This document shows positions 34,901 to 42,240 of a stretch of 64,000 nucleotides of DNA, piece by piece. Location: the NCBI GenBank assembly GCA_951804985.1, contig OX638133.1, positions 73,724,367-73,788,366 of the forward strand, written 5' to 3'. Made by a program: the position numbers and the translations under genes. This DNA comes from Dryomyza anilis. Its lineage: Eukaryota; Arthropoda; Insecta; Diptera; Dryomyzidae. Each line of letters starts with the position of its first letter. Position 1 is the first letter of the stretch. Below the pieces are notes generated by a model, which was given only the letters and a program-made list of their open reading frames with translations, did not search any database and was not told the DNA's origin.

Positions 34901-36581
34901 ATTGTTGAAATAAAATTGAAAATACTATACTTTGATTGTGACAACCATGTAGGATTGTAAAGACCATAGCATGGTTATCGCGATCATGTCGCAACCATTT
35001 TATTTCTCTGCGTGTATGGAATGAATATTTTTCCTATCTTTGATAGCTCATATCTCTTACACTATTGATGTTATAAGAAAAATGGTTACATATTATTGTT
35101 AGTGGGTCTTTTATTTATGTAGTAGTAAAATTTAATTTAAATAAAAAAAAAATAGTTTTGTTCAAAAATTTCATCATTTCGTTCACCGTGCGACGCTATT
35201 CTTGATATGTAGAGGTTTATTTCTTATGTATTAAAAAATAAAATTGTTGTTGTACCTTTAAAAATTTTAAAGAAAACCTGTTCGTATAACTTTTGTATTG
35301 TTACGAAAAGAGGTAATTTGCCCCACTGTGCAAGCAATCAACAATAATAAATGAGACGCAAGACAAATCAGCGCACTAAGCAATGTGTTAGAAAGAGCGG
35401 GAAGATCATTCAGCGTACTGAGCAATGTGCGAGAAAGAGAGGGAAGATCTACACATTAAAACACATGAGTGCGAATGAGATGCCAATAGCATGCTTCATT
35501 CACGAAACGAGTAGAAGGTTCTCGAAACAAGTCGAAGCTTGTCGAAACGTGTCGAACTGATGCATGCAGTATATAAGGCCGCGCATCTGGGGCACTGTAC
35601 TTCAGTAGTGATTGTAAAGTGGTTGAGTGCATCTCGTGTGATAAATGTCAAGTTAAATTGTGGACATGCAGCAGTTGTTAGAATTTGTTATTAGTAAAGT
35701 TGTTTATTAAAGTGAATTAATAAAGTTAATTGTTATAATTTAAACCAAACATAAGAATGTTTTTATTTTGCACACAATCCAGCGATACGAACTCGTAGAA
35801 CAGTTTCCGTAGACTGAATTTTCGTAACAGTATTCATTGATCTTGCTTTGTAATATTTGCTATTCTACTTTGTTTTACGATGTCCGTCTGTCATCACCAT
35901 CGGTTTTTTAGTTATTTAACTTCTGGTTATCAAGAATAGTTATTCTTAGTTCTTTTTTGGTACCTAAGAGCGGAACCTCTGTATATCAAGAATAATTGTT
36001 TTGAGTTACTTGTTACTTAACAAAGAGAAGGTTATAACAGACAGACATCGCAAAACAACTCACGATTACCTGAAGACCAGAGGAACTAATTTAATGAAAC
36101 TCAGAACTTACATTACTTCCATTTCTACGTTACCTGGTATTGAAAATGGGTATGATCGGCTTACCACTGACCTCTGATTAGTCCCACTTTGTAAAAATAC
36201 ATTATGTACCTATGAAATCTACGGGAGAACTTTATCGGGAAAAGCGAACTTATTTTTGTTAATCTTGTCCCTTATAATTAATGATAATTAATTAATTTTT
36301 CGATATTTTCGTACCAAATATAATTTTAATTACTATTTTATTAATTTTTTCTTCTTTTACAGATTTGCGGCACCACACGTTCCACAGATCTCTCCACCAA
36401 GCATCCCTCGCAGGTCATCCCACTGTCGGCCACCATACGCGGCTCCATCTCAAGATCGCCGCCAACGCCCTCGCAGCAGCAACAGCAGCCCACGTCACAG
36501 TCAGCGCAGCAGTCGCAACAACAGCAGCAAAACAGCGCGCCACCGAATTCGCTGGTGCCCAATGGCGTCGGTTCCAAATGA
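28351..36581 (+). CDS. nvy: nervy (ETO/MTG8-family co-repressor), joined exon model
   Basis: Exons 28351-28982, 29369-29752, 29896-30261, 30395-30577, 30972-31079 and 36363-36581 join in frame and give about 630 residues, or 661 with the candidate exon at 14825. Order: NHR1/TAFH at about 155-242, NHR2 at 419-449, NHR3 at 476-535, MYND finger at 555-591. This order is diagnostic for the MTG family (vertebrate RUNX1T1, CBFA2T2, CBFA2T3). MTG proteins are nuclear scaffolds that oligomerise through NHR2 and recruit co-repressors and histone deacetylases. Fly Nervy is known to act with proneural factors in sensory-organ patterning and as an A-kinase anchor at Plexin A in axon guidance. Drosophila Nervy is somewhat longer (about 740 residues from memory), so an N-terminal exon may lie outside the window. 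Confidence 0.93.
29108..29275. repeat. 11-bp minisatellite in the TAFH-NHR2 intron
   Basis: Inside the 386-bp intron the unit ACATCAACGCG and variants (ACATTCACGCA, ACGTGAATCA) repeat imperfectly from about 29108, and similar CACGCGACT words extend to about 29275. It is confined to the intron and does not touch the splice sites. Confidence 0.65.
29369..29752 (+). CDS. nvy: nervy exon: spacer between TAFH and NHR2
   Basis: The acceptor is ATTTTTGCAG and the donor is GAGAAG|GTAATA; both junctions are phase 0. The first residues (NTLQYV) continue the end of TAFH, matching the NPAQYL stretch at this place in vertebrate ETO. The remaining 128-residue spacer has RRPSD, PAKR and FDYSASG patches and corresponds to the poorly conserved PST-rich region of the family. 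The [10 protein letters not shown] part resembles the PSKRP/PAKRV basic motif of the vertebrate proteins, where the nuclear localisation signal lies. Confidence 0.92.
29896..30261 (+). CDS. nvy: nervy exon: NHR2 oligomerisation helix and start of NHR3
   Basis: The acceptor is ACCTTCCTCAG and the donor is NQ|GTAAGTG, both phase 0. After a Gly/Ala linker the exon encodes NHR2, with [19 protein letters not shown] (vertebrate counterpart EEWKHLDHLLNCIMDMVEK) followed by a Lys/Arg-rich helix end. NHR2 forms the tetrameric four-helix bundle of MTG proteins. The last 17-20 residues ([17 protein letters not shown]) begin NHR3, which is completed by the next exon. The introns on either side are short (143 and 133 bp), as is usual for flies. 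Confidence 0.95.
30395..30577 (+). CDS. nvy: nervy exon: NHR3 coiled coil
   Basis: The acceptor is TTGCTCACAG and the donor is CAAAAT|GTAAGT, phase 0 on both sides. The 61 residues continue the charged helix of NHR3 ([20 protein letters not shown], then [14 protein letters not shown]). In the family NHR3 is a coiled coil, and in fly Nervy the region reported to bind the PKA regulatory subunit maps here. A Gly/Ser/Asp linker leads to the MYND finger. Confidence 0.95.
30606..30757. mobile_element. Truncated TA-flanked MITE in the NHR3-MYND intron
   Basis: The left end reads TA|CACTCAGAAAATATACC and the interior has TATACTATTAAATCTATAAG and GGACCATTTTTAATTAATTA, related to the MITE copies at 15598 and 43898. 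The right terminus is not recognisable, so the copy is truncated or decayed. TTTA-rich low-complexity sequence follows to about 30890. Confidence 0.6.
30972..31079 (+). CDS. nvy: nervy exon: MYND zinc finger, first seven ligands
   Basis: The acceptor is TTCTAATTGCAG and the donor is CATCAG|GTACGC, both phase 0. The 36 residues start [17 protein letters not shown] and hold Cys at model positions 555, 558, 566, 569, 575 and 579 and the ligand His at 587. This is the C4-C2HC MYND pattern of MTG proteins, which binds proline-rich motifs of co-repressors such as SMRT and N-CoR. The eighth ligand, Cys 591, is the second codon of the next exon, 5.3 kb away. If that splice fails the finger is left incomplete. 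Confidence 0.96.
31187..31428 (-). mobile_element. tRNA-derived SINE, copy 2, in the last nervy intron
   Basis: On the minus strand it has TAGCTCAGAGG (A box) and TGTTCAAATC (B-box-like), then the same body as the copy at 13940 (GCCGTTCGGATTCGGCAT, GTAGGTCCCACCACTTTGAG). It is shorter at the 3' end. No clear target duplication was found, so it is probably older than copy 1. Confidence 0.8.
31429..32049. other. AT-rich intron sequence
   Basis: T-rich and A-rich tracts with no recognisable element or exon. Confidence 0.5.
32050..32690. mobile_element. Inverted-repeat element with subterminal GTCGAAA arrays
   Basis: The left side has repeated AAAATGTCGAAA words (about eight between 32072 and 32270). 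The right side has the inverse TTTCGACATTTT repeated about ten times (32485-32660). The outer parts are also inverted copies: GTACGATATGTCGAAA at the left and the inverse of GGTACGATAAGTCGAAA at the right. The unique middle (about 32280-32480) has no gene. Such subterminal arrays often serve as transposase-binding sites, which is an inference here. Confidence 0.75.
32691..33226. other. AT-rich intron sequence with a small local repeat
   Basis: A loose repeat centred on GATATCGGGGTTATATATTT, GATATCAGGATTATATTTAT and GATATCGGAATGATATATTT occurs at about 32906, 33063 and 33175, roughly 110-160 bp apart. No exon was found. Confidence 0.5.
33227..33362. mobile_element. 136-bp hairpin MITE in the last nervy intron
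   Basis: The two halves are near-perfect inverted copies. The left half starts CAGCCTAACCCATAAACGAA and the right half is the inverse of CAGCCTAACCAATAAACAAA; both contain AATAAAGTCGACT. TAT flanks each side (33224-33226 and 33363-33365). The transcript would fold into a long hairpin. Confidence 0.8.
33470..33640. mobile_element. TA-flanked MITE family copy in the last nervy intron
   Basis: It shares AATACTATATAAATAATAG, AAAATACCATTAAATACTAG, TATACTATTAAATCAATAA and CTATTGACCAATTTTGATG with 43898-44117. The left terminus has decayed (CAATCAGTAAAATACT) and the right end reads GATTTGGGTG before TA. No coding capacity. Confidence 0.7.
33764..35009. mobile_element. 1.25-kb inverted-repeat element with CCATACTATGGTT arrays
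   Basis: The left end reads CAGAGAAAAAAACATGGTTG and the right end is the inverse of CAGAGAAATAAAATGGTTG. The adjacent outer bases (TATACG and TACACG) are similar as well. Arrays of about 20-24-bp units built on GACCATACTATGGTTGTCAG run from 33770 to 34195, with more words in the inverse sense at 34740-34985. The CAGAGAA terminus is like that of hobo/hAT elements, so hAT is a likely superfamily, but a clean 8-bp target duplication was not seen. It lies in the last nervy intron. Confidence 0.7.
34315..34455 (+). pseudogene. Unidentified 46-codon coding-like stretch inside the element
   Basis: A frame without a normal start runs 46 codons to a TAA at 34453-34455. Its composition is unlike the A/T-rich surroundings: it has [16 protein letters not shown] and [15 protein letters not shown] with spaced Cys and His residues. 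It may be a leftover of the element's own protein or of a captured gene. I do not recognise the family and give no function. Confidence 0.35.
35570..35606 (+). promoter_or_regulatory. LTR core promoter: TATA box and initiator
   Basis: TATATAAGG at 35570-35578 is followed by TCAGT at 35602-35606. The spacing of about 34 bp from TATA start to the initiator A and the arthropod TCAGT initiator consensus fit a Pol II core promoter pointing along + toward the last nervy exon. The other LTR copy in the window lacks this TATA box. Confidence 0.65.
35719..35724 (+). terminator. Possible poly(A) signal of the LTR
   Basis: AATAAA lies about 115 bp after the LTR initiator, where LTRs usually carry their own signal. 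In this orientation it could also act on nervy transcripts crossing the intron. Weak evidence, since AATAAA is frequent in A/T-rich DNA. Confidence 0.35.
35835..36362. other. End of the last nervy intron
   Basis: It holds a decayed repeat with ATGTCCGTCTGTC (35880) and ACAGACAGACATCGC (36038) in inverted sense and GAAAATGGGTATGATCGGC, resembling the GGGTATA family. The acceptor before the last exon is a clear TTTCTTCTTTTACAG. Confidence 0.5.
36363..36581 (+). CDS. nvy: nervy terminal exon: last MYND ligand and C-terminal tail
   Basis: The exon starts in phase 0 with Ile-Cys-Gly, where the Cys is the eighth zinc ligand of the MYND finger (vertebrate ETO has HHHICG at the same place). A 70-residue Ser/Thr/Pro/Gln-rich tail follows, with [13 protein letters not shown] and a second Gln cluster, ending PNGVGSK and a TGA at 36579-36581. 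Low-complexity tails at this position are the rule in the family. The reading frame shown by the longest open frame across this block is a different frame and is not the gene. Confidence 0.94.
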   Translation: MCGTTRSTDLSTKHPSQVIPLSATIRGSISRSPPTPSQQQQQPTSQSAQQSQQQQQNSAPPNSLVPNGVGSK

Positions 36582-37280
36582 CGCATTCGCATGATGAAAC
36601 CGAAGAAGAAATACTTGTGCTAGTCAAATTAGATCCTTAAAATGGAGTAAAAAGTAAACTTAATAAAATACACACCAACCAACCTACATTAATTGAATTT
36701 AAAATTAAAATAAAAAAAATATAAAAAAAAGAATAAAAATATAAAATTTTAAAATAAACTGAATTTAAAAGTAAAACAAAATGAATTTAATTATAATAAT
36801 TGAAAAATCTCACATAAAAACAAAGCTAAGTACTAAAGAATTAAGTAGATGTGTTGCTACTATTTGTTTCACTACCTACTACAATAGTTGTCTACTACTT
36901 AATGAACGCAGCGCAAATGGCACTCGACAAAAAACAGCTGCATTTTATTAAAAAAAAACGAATAAAATAATAAAAAAAATTAAAATAACACACAAAAATT
37001 CCTTGAAACATTTTACGTTTATGTTGTATTTAAAAAAAAAGTATCGAATAAAGGAAGAAAAACACATAAAAGAAAGATACTTAATTAAAATAAGGCATCG
37101 CAGCACCTGCATTGTAGTTTATTAATTTATTTATTATATTTAATGTAATAATTTATGTTATTTCTAATTAAAAATAAAATTTAAAAATAATAAAAATAAA
37201 TTGTTTGTATTTTTTAAGGTGCAACTTACATTTTATTCCACATAAAATGAAAAGTATAATATAAAAATCGCATAAATATC
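36582..37280 (+). other. nvy: Probable nervy 3' untranslated region and flank
   Basis: A/T-rich sequence follows the stop. AATAAA words occur at 36662-36667, 36732-36737 and again further on, so poly(A) addition could take place at several points. The true end of the transcript cannot be fixed. No further coding exon is seen. Confidence 0.55.
36662..36667 (+). terminator. nvy: First candidate poly(A) signal of nervy
   Basis: AATAAA lies about 81 bp after the stop codon. Later copies are equally possible. Confidence 0.35.
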
Positions 37281-38650
37281 AAGTGAGTCTGGACTGTAAG
37301 GTACACCAAATTATATACATTAGACATCTGCACAATGTTTTTGAAGTTTCCTCTTCAAATATGCACTACTGCACTCTACAGTTTTATATGCACTTTGCAA
37401 ATGACAGTCGACAGTATTATGGTGAAGTCTCTCTCGCCGATTTCACTTCACTGCAGTATTTGTTTCATTGGTGTCAAGTATTGTCAAAACATTAAGCCAA
37501 GTCAAAGCAAGTGAGCTGGACTGTAAGAGAGACCAAATTATATACATTAGACATCTGCACAATGTTTTTGAAGTTTCCTCTTCAAATATGCACTACTGCA
37601 CTCTACAGTTTTGAATGCACTTTGCAAATGACAGTCGACAGTATTATGGTGAAGTTTCTCTCGCCGATTTCACTTCACTGCAGTATTTGTTTCATTGGTG
37701 TCAAGTAGTGTCAAAACATTAAGCCAAGTCAAATCAAGTGAGCTGGACTGTAAGAGAGACCAAATTATATACATTAGACATCCACACAATGTTTTTGAAG
37801 TTTCCTCTGCAAATATGCACTACTGCACTCTACAGTTTTGAATGCACTTTGCAAAGGACAGTCGACAGTATTATGGTAAAGTCTCTCTCGTCGATTTCAA
37901 TTCACTGCAGTATTTGTTTCATTGGTGTCAAGTATTGTCAAAACATTAAGCCATTCAAAACATTCAATGTTTTGAAAAACAAGACCAAACGACAATACTG
38001 TCGCTGAACAGGCAACGAATACAGTGGGTGCAGCGAGTAACGAGTTAGAAGACGAGCATTGAAAACAACCTCAAATCTGCCGATCGGCGTTCAGGGAAGT
38101 AATGTTGTTGTCGGTATTAATGTGCTAATAAAAAATACAACAAACATTATTTTTTCAAAAAAAAAAAAAATGTTAAAAAAAAAATGTGTACGACAAAAAC
38201 CACGTTTTGGGCGAAAAGCAATATATCCAACAAAATATATTTTTTTAATTAAATAATGAAACAAAATTATATAATGAAAAAAAAGTTCTTCGATAAATAA
38301 AAAACCGAATATACAATATTATATGATTTTCTTATACTTTTTGAGTTTATTTTTATATTTTTATATTTTATAAGAATTATAAAAAAAAAATGTAAAATGT
38401 GTAAGTACTCGGTGTCATAAGCATTTTATTTCAGTATTTGTATTTTTATTGCACATCATCATAGTCCTCTTTACTGCAGTTTTTGTTGTGTTTTGTTTTG
38501 ACAGTATTTGTCGCTTTGTTGTTGTGAGCAACACATTCATTTGATTTTCAAGCTTAGAGTTGACGACAGTAAATGTTTTGAAACAAAGTGAAAGTGTTGA
38601 AGAGGGTTTCAAATGCACTAGTGCAGATATTTATTATGCATTTTTGGAAT
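37281..38650. mobile_element. 1-kb inverted-repeat element, right-hand copy with triplicated unit
   Basis: Three tandem units of 227-228 bp start at 37281, 37509 and 37736, each opening AAGTGAG, containing TATACATTAGACATC and GTCGACAGTATTATGG, and closing TGTCAAAACATTAAGCC. The single-copy remainder (37950-38650) matches 26420-27240. The left-hand copy has only one, more diverged unit. Inverted terminal words (TGCACTA...GCATTTGAA type) are seen. The open frames of about 70-90 codons here repeat with the unit and are not genes. Confidence 0.85.
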
Positions 38651-39049
38651 GAACTCTATTGTTTTATTATAGTCAAGAGGAGTCCAAGAATGATGTGGGA
38701 AAAATACGTACATTTACAAGAAAGACTGTATATATTTGAACTGGATAAGAACGACGAAGAACGGTCCTCAATTTGTCTATGAAAAAGGAGAGTTTGTGGT
38801 TTAGCTATGGACCTAATAATGTTTATATAATCTGCGAAACCTACCCTATAATCAAATTTTTTTTTACCGACAGACATTGCTAAATTGACTGAAGGTACCG
38901 CTTATTCTTGACTACTATTTCATAACCGACACTGCTTCTTCTAATTATTAGAAACGGATGACCAAATTAAATATAATTCAAATTCGTTAGGTGTTGGATT
39001 TTCCTTGCTAGATTTTGATAGCTATGTAGCTAGTCTGCTAAAAATCAGC
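38651..39049. other. Non-coding sequence
   Basis: A weak open frame near 38690 has no family match. Words such as ACCGACAGACATTG recall the GGGTATA-family fragments. Nothing firm. Confidence 0.4.
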
Positions 39050-39599
39050 CTCGGGTAAAGTGGGAAAAAAGTGCTATCAAAAAGTGAGAATTTTTATCGT
39101 TATAATTAAGACGGTACGTTTAAAATGATCGCATATTCTATATCTTTTGAAATACAAACGGGTTTTGCAAATAATTTAACATTGCTTAAAGTTATGTACA
39201 ATTTGTGATATTGGGGTATAGTAGGAAATATTTTCTGGGGTAAAGTGGGAATTATTTAATTGTTTTAACCAAGAAAATAACTTCAATGGCCACAACCCAA
39301 TGAAAAGCAACATTTTGACTTTACCTGTGATAAGTACTGAATTGCAGAAAAAGCCGAGTAGCGAAGCTTTACAGTAGCAAAAAGAATACTATTGAAAATA
39401 ATATGAAAAAAAGTATAATATAAAAATTGCTACTTGTTATATATAATAAGTTGAAAAATTTAATACATTGTATGTAATACTTTGTTAAATCTGTCAAAAA
39501 TTTGTATTTCAGTCTAGGAAAAACATTATGCGAAACGACGAAATAAATTTGATAATATATTTAATTGTCATCATGCTTTATGTTACAATAAGTTACCTG

Positions 39600-39990
39600 G
39601 AAGACGTACCCCAGACAATCAAACAGCTTTCGCAGATTGAAAAGATTTAACAGTTTAGAGTTATTTCCGAGAGACGCTTAAAGCGGATTTTAGAGTTCGC
39701 CAATTGCAATCGAAACATCGTTGCATTTTTAAAGTGTGCTAGATTTGAGCATCATCTTATGAATCCAACTTTAATGGATCAATACTAACGCTGCTCAAGC
39801 TCGTCTGTTTATCAATGATTTGCATCTTGCTTCCCAAAAAAGGATTTTTTATAATGATGAAGTGTCAACCGAACAGAGAAGATCGACTTGTATTCAATGC
39901 AACCAAGACCATATGTTGATCGACTGTCGTCAGTTTCAAACATATATGATAAATGGGACCTAGTCAAGTGCAATCGTCAGTTTGTAGACT
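39600..39990 (+). pseudogene. BEL/Pao-type gag remnant 1 with zinc knuckle
   Basis: Fragments in shifting frames give VPQTIKQL, then a stretch like LKCARFEHHLMNPTLMDQ, then RSTCIQCNQDHMLIDCRQF (39866 onward), a CX2CX3HX4C knuckle followed by a degenerate DKWDLVKCNRQ stretch. This order and spacing are those of BEL/Pao gag proteins (the DUF1759-type region followed by the knuckle). Stops and frameshifts make it non-functional. Family assignment is from motif recall, not a search. Confidence 0.65.
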
Positions 39991-40284
39991 AGCTGCCTTA
40001 AATTTTGGTAAAAATCTAAAGAGGTTTACGGGAGATGGAATATTATTTTCATATTGCTACTTGTTAGATATAATACGTTGAAAAATGAAATTTGTTGTAT
40101 AAAATACTTTGTTATACATGTCAATAATTTATATTTCAGTCTAGGAAAACACATTATTCGAAACGGCTTGTTTCGATAAAATAAATTTGATAAAAAATGT
40201 AGAAATTCGTGAAAAAATTATTCGAATAGTTTTTTCTTTTTGAATTTAATGGTCATCATTCGTTATGTTGCAAGTTGTTGCGCA

Positions 40285-41335
40285 AAGGAGGCCGCGCAGT
40301 CGATCGTAATTGAGCAAGACAATTTAATTGAAATTGATATGAAATCTCATGCTGCTATTTTATAAAATGTCATAATATTCTTATCAACCTGTGTATATGT
40401 ATCCACCAGCAGCTGCATCACGCCTCTCAGTAGCTGAATACACATCCAAATTGTATCCACTAGTTAGTAGAAGTTTTGGTAGGGCCATGGTCATGAAGTG
40501 ATCATGTCATTATTTGAGGTGATCGGGATGTGACGAGGCCCATAATGTCCTTGTAACGCAGTGTCCTGATCATGTATTGACCTCAGGCCATGATCATGTA
40601 CTGATCGGGCAATTCCCCATTTTAATATTTACCCGATAATTGCCTTGTCTGAGCCCGAGCATAATAAGGTTTCTCTCATTAATCTCGATCATTGCCTGAT
40701 ACTAATTTCGTTATGAGGAACAAATAATGCAGCTATGATCGGGAACATTGACTGTTTAGATAATGTAAACCCTGCTATGGTAAGCATGATAAGGGCATGC
40801 AAAGGCAATGATCATATTTTCTCTAATAGGGCTTACCCAACGAAAACCCGATCATTTCCCGATGGCGCATCGGGCAAATTTCTACTAGGGTAGCCCCGTG
40901 TGACGGAAATCCTGAAGATTGGCCATTATTTTTTGCAAATTACATCGATACAACTAATTAATTTCGATACAATAATAGACAAAATCTAACGAGTCTACAG
41001 AAATCATTAGAAGGTTACGCTAGTCGAGCCGTTTCATTACTACTTATTTTCCCGGACAACGTACCCCAGATAATCAAAGAGCTGAACTTTAACTTCGGTC
41101 GCACAGATTTGCTGGCTCGTTCTCAAAATGAATTCGAAACATTGTAACATTTTTGAAGAGTGCTAGGTGTGAGCAGAACCTCATGCATCCAACTTTAATG
41201 GACCAACTCGTCGCCAAGTTACACCCCTCGAAACAGTTCGAATGGGCCCAATATACAGCAAATGTTCAACCATTTTCGAATGTTTCAGTGATTGGATCAC
41301 TGGCCTTGCCAAAGTAGTAAGTTTATTGTCTACAG
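40285..41335 (+). pseudogene. BEL/Pao-type gag remnant 2, split by a MITE
   Basis: An N-terminal part (PAAASRLSVAEY near 40408) is followed, after an inserted element, by DGNPEDWPLFFANYID at 40902 and by SLQKSLEGYASRAVS and FPDNVPQIIKEL. This is the classic DUF1759-type core of BEL/Pao gag. Further fragments (NPTLMDQL, SKQFEWAQYTA) lie in other frames up to about 41320. Several stops and frameshifts are present. The zinc knuckle is not found in this copy. It overlaps in content with remnant 1, so the two are duplicates of one ancestral gag. Confidence 0.75.
40464..40889. mobile_element. MITE inserted in gag remnant 2
   Basis: The left edge (TTAGTAGAAGTTTTGG) and right edge (inverse of TAGTAGAAATTTGCCCG) are imperfect inverted repeats. 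The interior is rich in TGATCGGG, CCCGATCA and GATCATG words. It separates two parts of the gag sequence that are adjacent in the family, which is the main evidence for insertion. No target duplication could be fixed. Confidence 0.6.
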
Positions 41336-41890
41336 GGTGTGGAATATTATATTCATATTGCTACTTGTTACATATAATTCATTCAAAACTTTAATACGTT
41401 GTAATACTTTGTTATACCTGTCAAAAATTTGTAGTTCAGTCTAGGAAAAAAAAAATATTCGAAACAGCTTGCTTTGGTAAAATAAATATGAGAAAATATA
41501 TAAATATTCGTGATAAATACATCGGAAAATATTATTCAATTTTATCAGAAGAAGAATTTTATAAAATTTGCATAAATAAAATGCTGAAGAAATTAAATTA
41601 TCATTAATTTTCTATTACCCTATTATATATATTTTTTAAACTTTAATGTATTTGACATTGCTATGAGAAAAACAAAAGATGAAAAAGCACTTTACTCCAA
41701 TTTTACCCCGAACCCCACTTTACCACCGAAATTGAGCTGTTTTAAAAAATTACTCGAAATTCAATTGAAACACTTATTCGTTTAATTCAACAAATGTAAT
41801 GCAAAGAGTTAAATTATTAAACAGTCTATGGAATAGACCCTTCAAAAGAATTTAAAAAATTATTCATATGTACCTTTTTTGGAAAAATTA

Positions 41891-42240
41891 AAATTTTTTT
41901 TTCTCATGTCACAAAAATTTTATTTAAATTTCAAAGCAAACTTAATTCTATTCTAACAAGTATAAAAACAGTTTTCATAACAAAGTAATTTCCACATGTT
42001 ATTATTACACAATGCAACAAAATAATATAATATAACAAATTTATTATTCGCGACCAGACGAGTCCCCCCATTTGTGGTTGCTTTAAATTAATAATTGTTT
42101 TTCCGTTTTTAATAATTTTATTCGTTTAAATTAAGAATATTTATTTATTTAATTTTGTTATTTATTGAACAATTTTATTTGTGTGTTCTGTATGATATTC
42201 ATTTTTAATATGATATTTTAATTTTTCTATTTTGAAGTGT
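41891..42240. other. AT-rich sequence
   Basis: No gene. From about 42050 on it is the 3' flank (minus strand) of the degenerate coding region that follows and is partly shared with 57955-58175. Confidence 0.45.

Larger units (their letters stand above)
35299..35829 (+). mobile_element. 531-bp solo LTR with 4-bp target duplication
   Basis: The segment begins TGTTACGAAAAGAGG and ends TTTTCGTAACA, giving TG...CA edges with a short inverted repeat (TGTTACG and CGTAACA). GTAT flanks it on both sides (35295-35298 and 35830-35833), a 4-bp target duplication as made by Ty3/Gypsy-type (and some BEL) integrases. No internal retroelement sequence adjoins it, so it is a solo LTR left by recombination. 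It lies in the last nervy intron in the sense direction. A diverged relative is at 19723-20195. Confidence 0.9.
39050..41890. mobile_element. Composite BEL/Pao-like retroelement region
   Basis: A unit beginning near TTGCTACTTGTTA and containing TCAGTCTAGGAAAA occurs three times (about 39430-39590, 40045-40250, 41345-41520) with decayed gag sequence between the copies, giving the order unit-gag-unit-gag-unit. This looks like an LTR-type element after recombination between copies, or a tandem. The outermost parts (39168-39370, 41700-41880) match the element at 1941-3192 in reverse, so the whole may have been inserted into such an element. GGTAAAGTGGG words lie near both ends. No intact polymerase region is present. 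Confidence 0.6.

Noticed and set aside
36365..36640. 91-codon frame across the terminal nervy exon
   Set aside because: It is in a different frame from the spliced gene. The nervy frame gives Ile-Cys-Gly and the family-type tail and stops at 36579.
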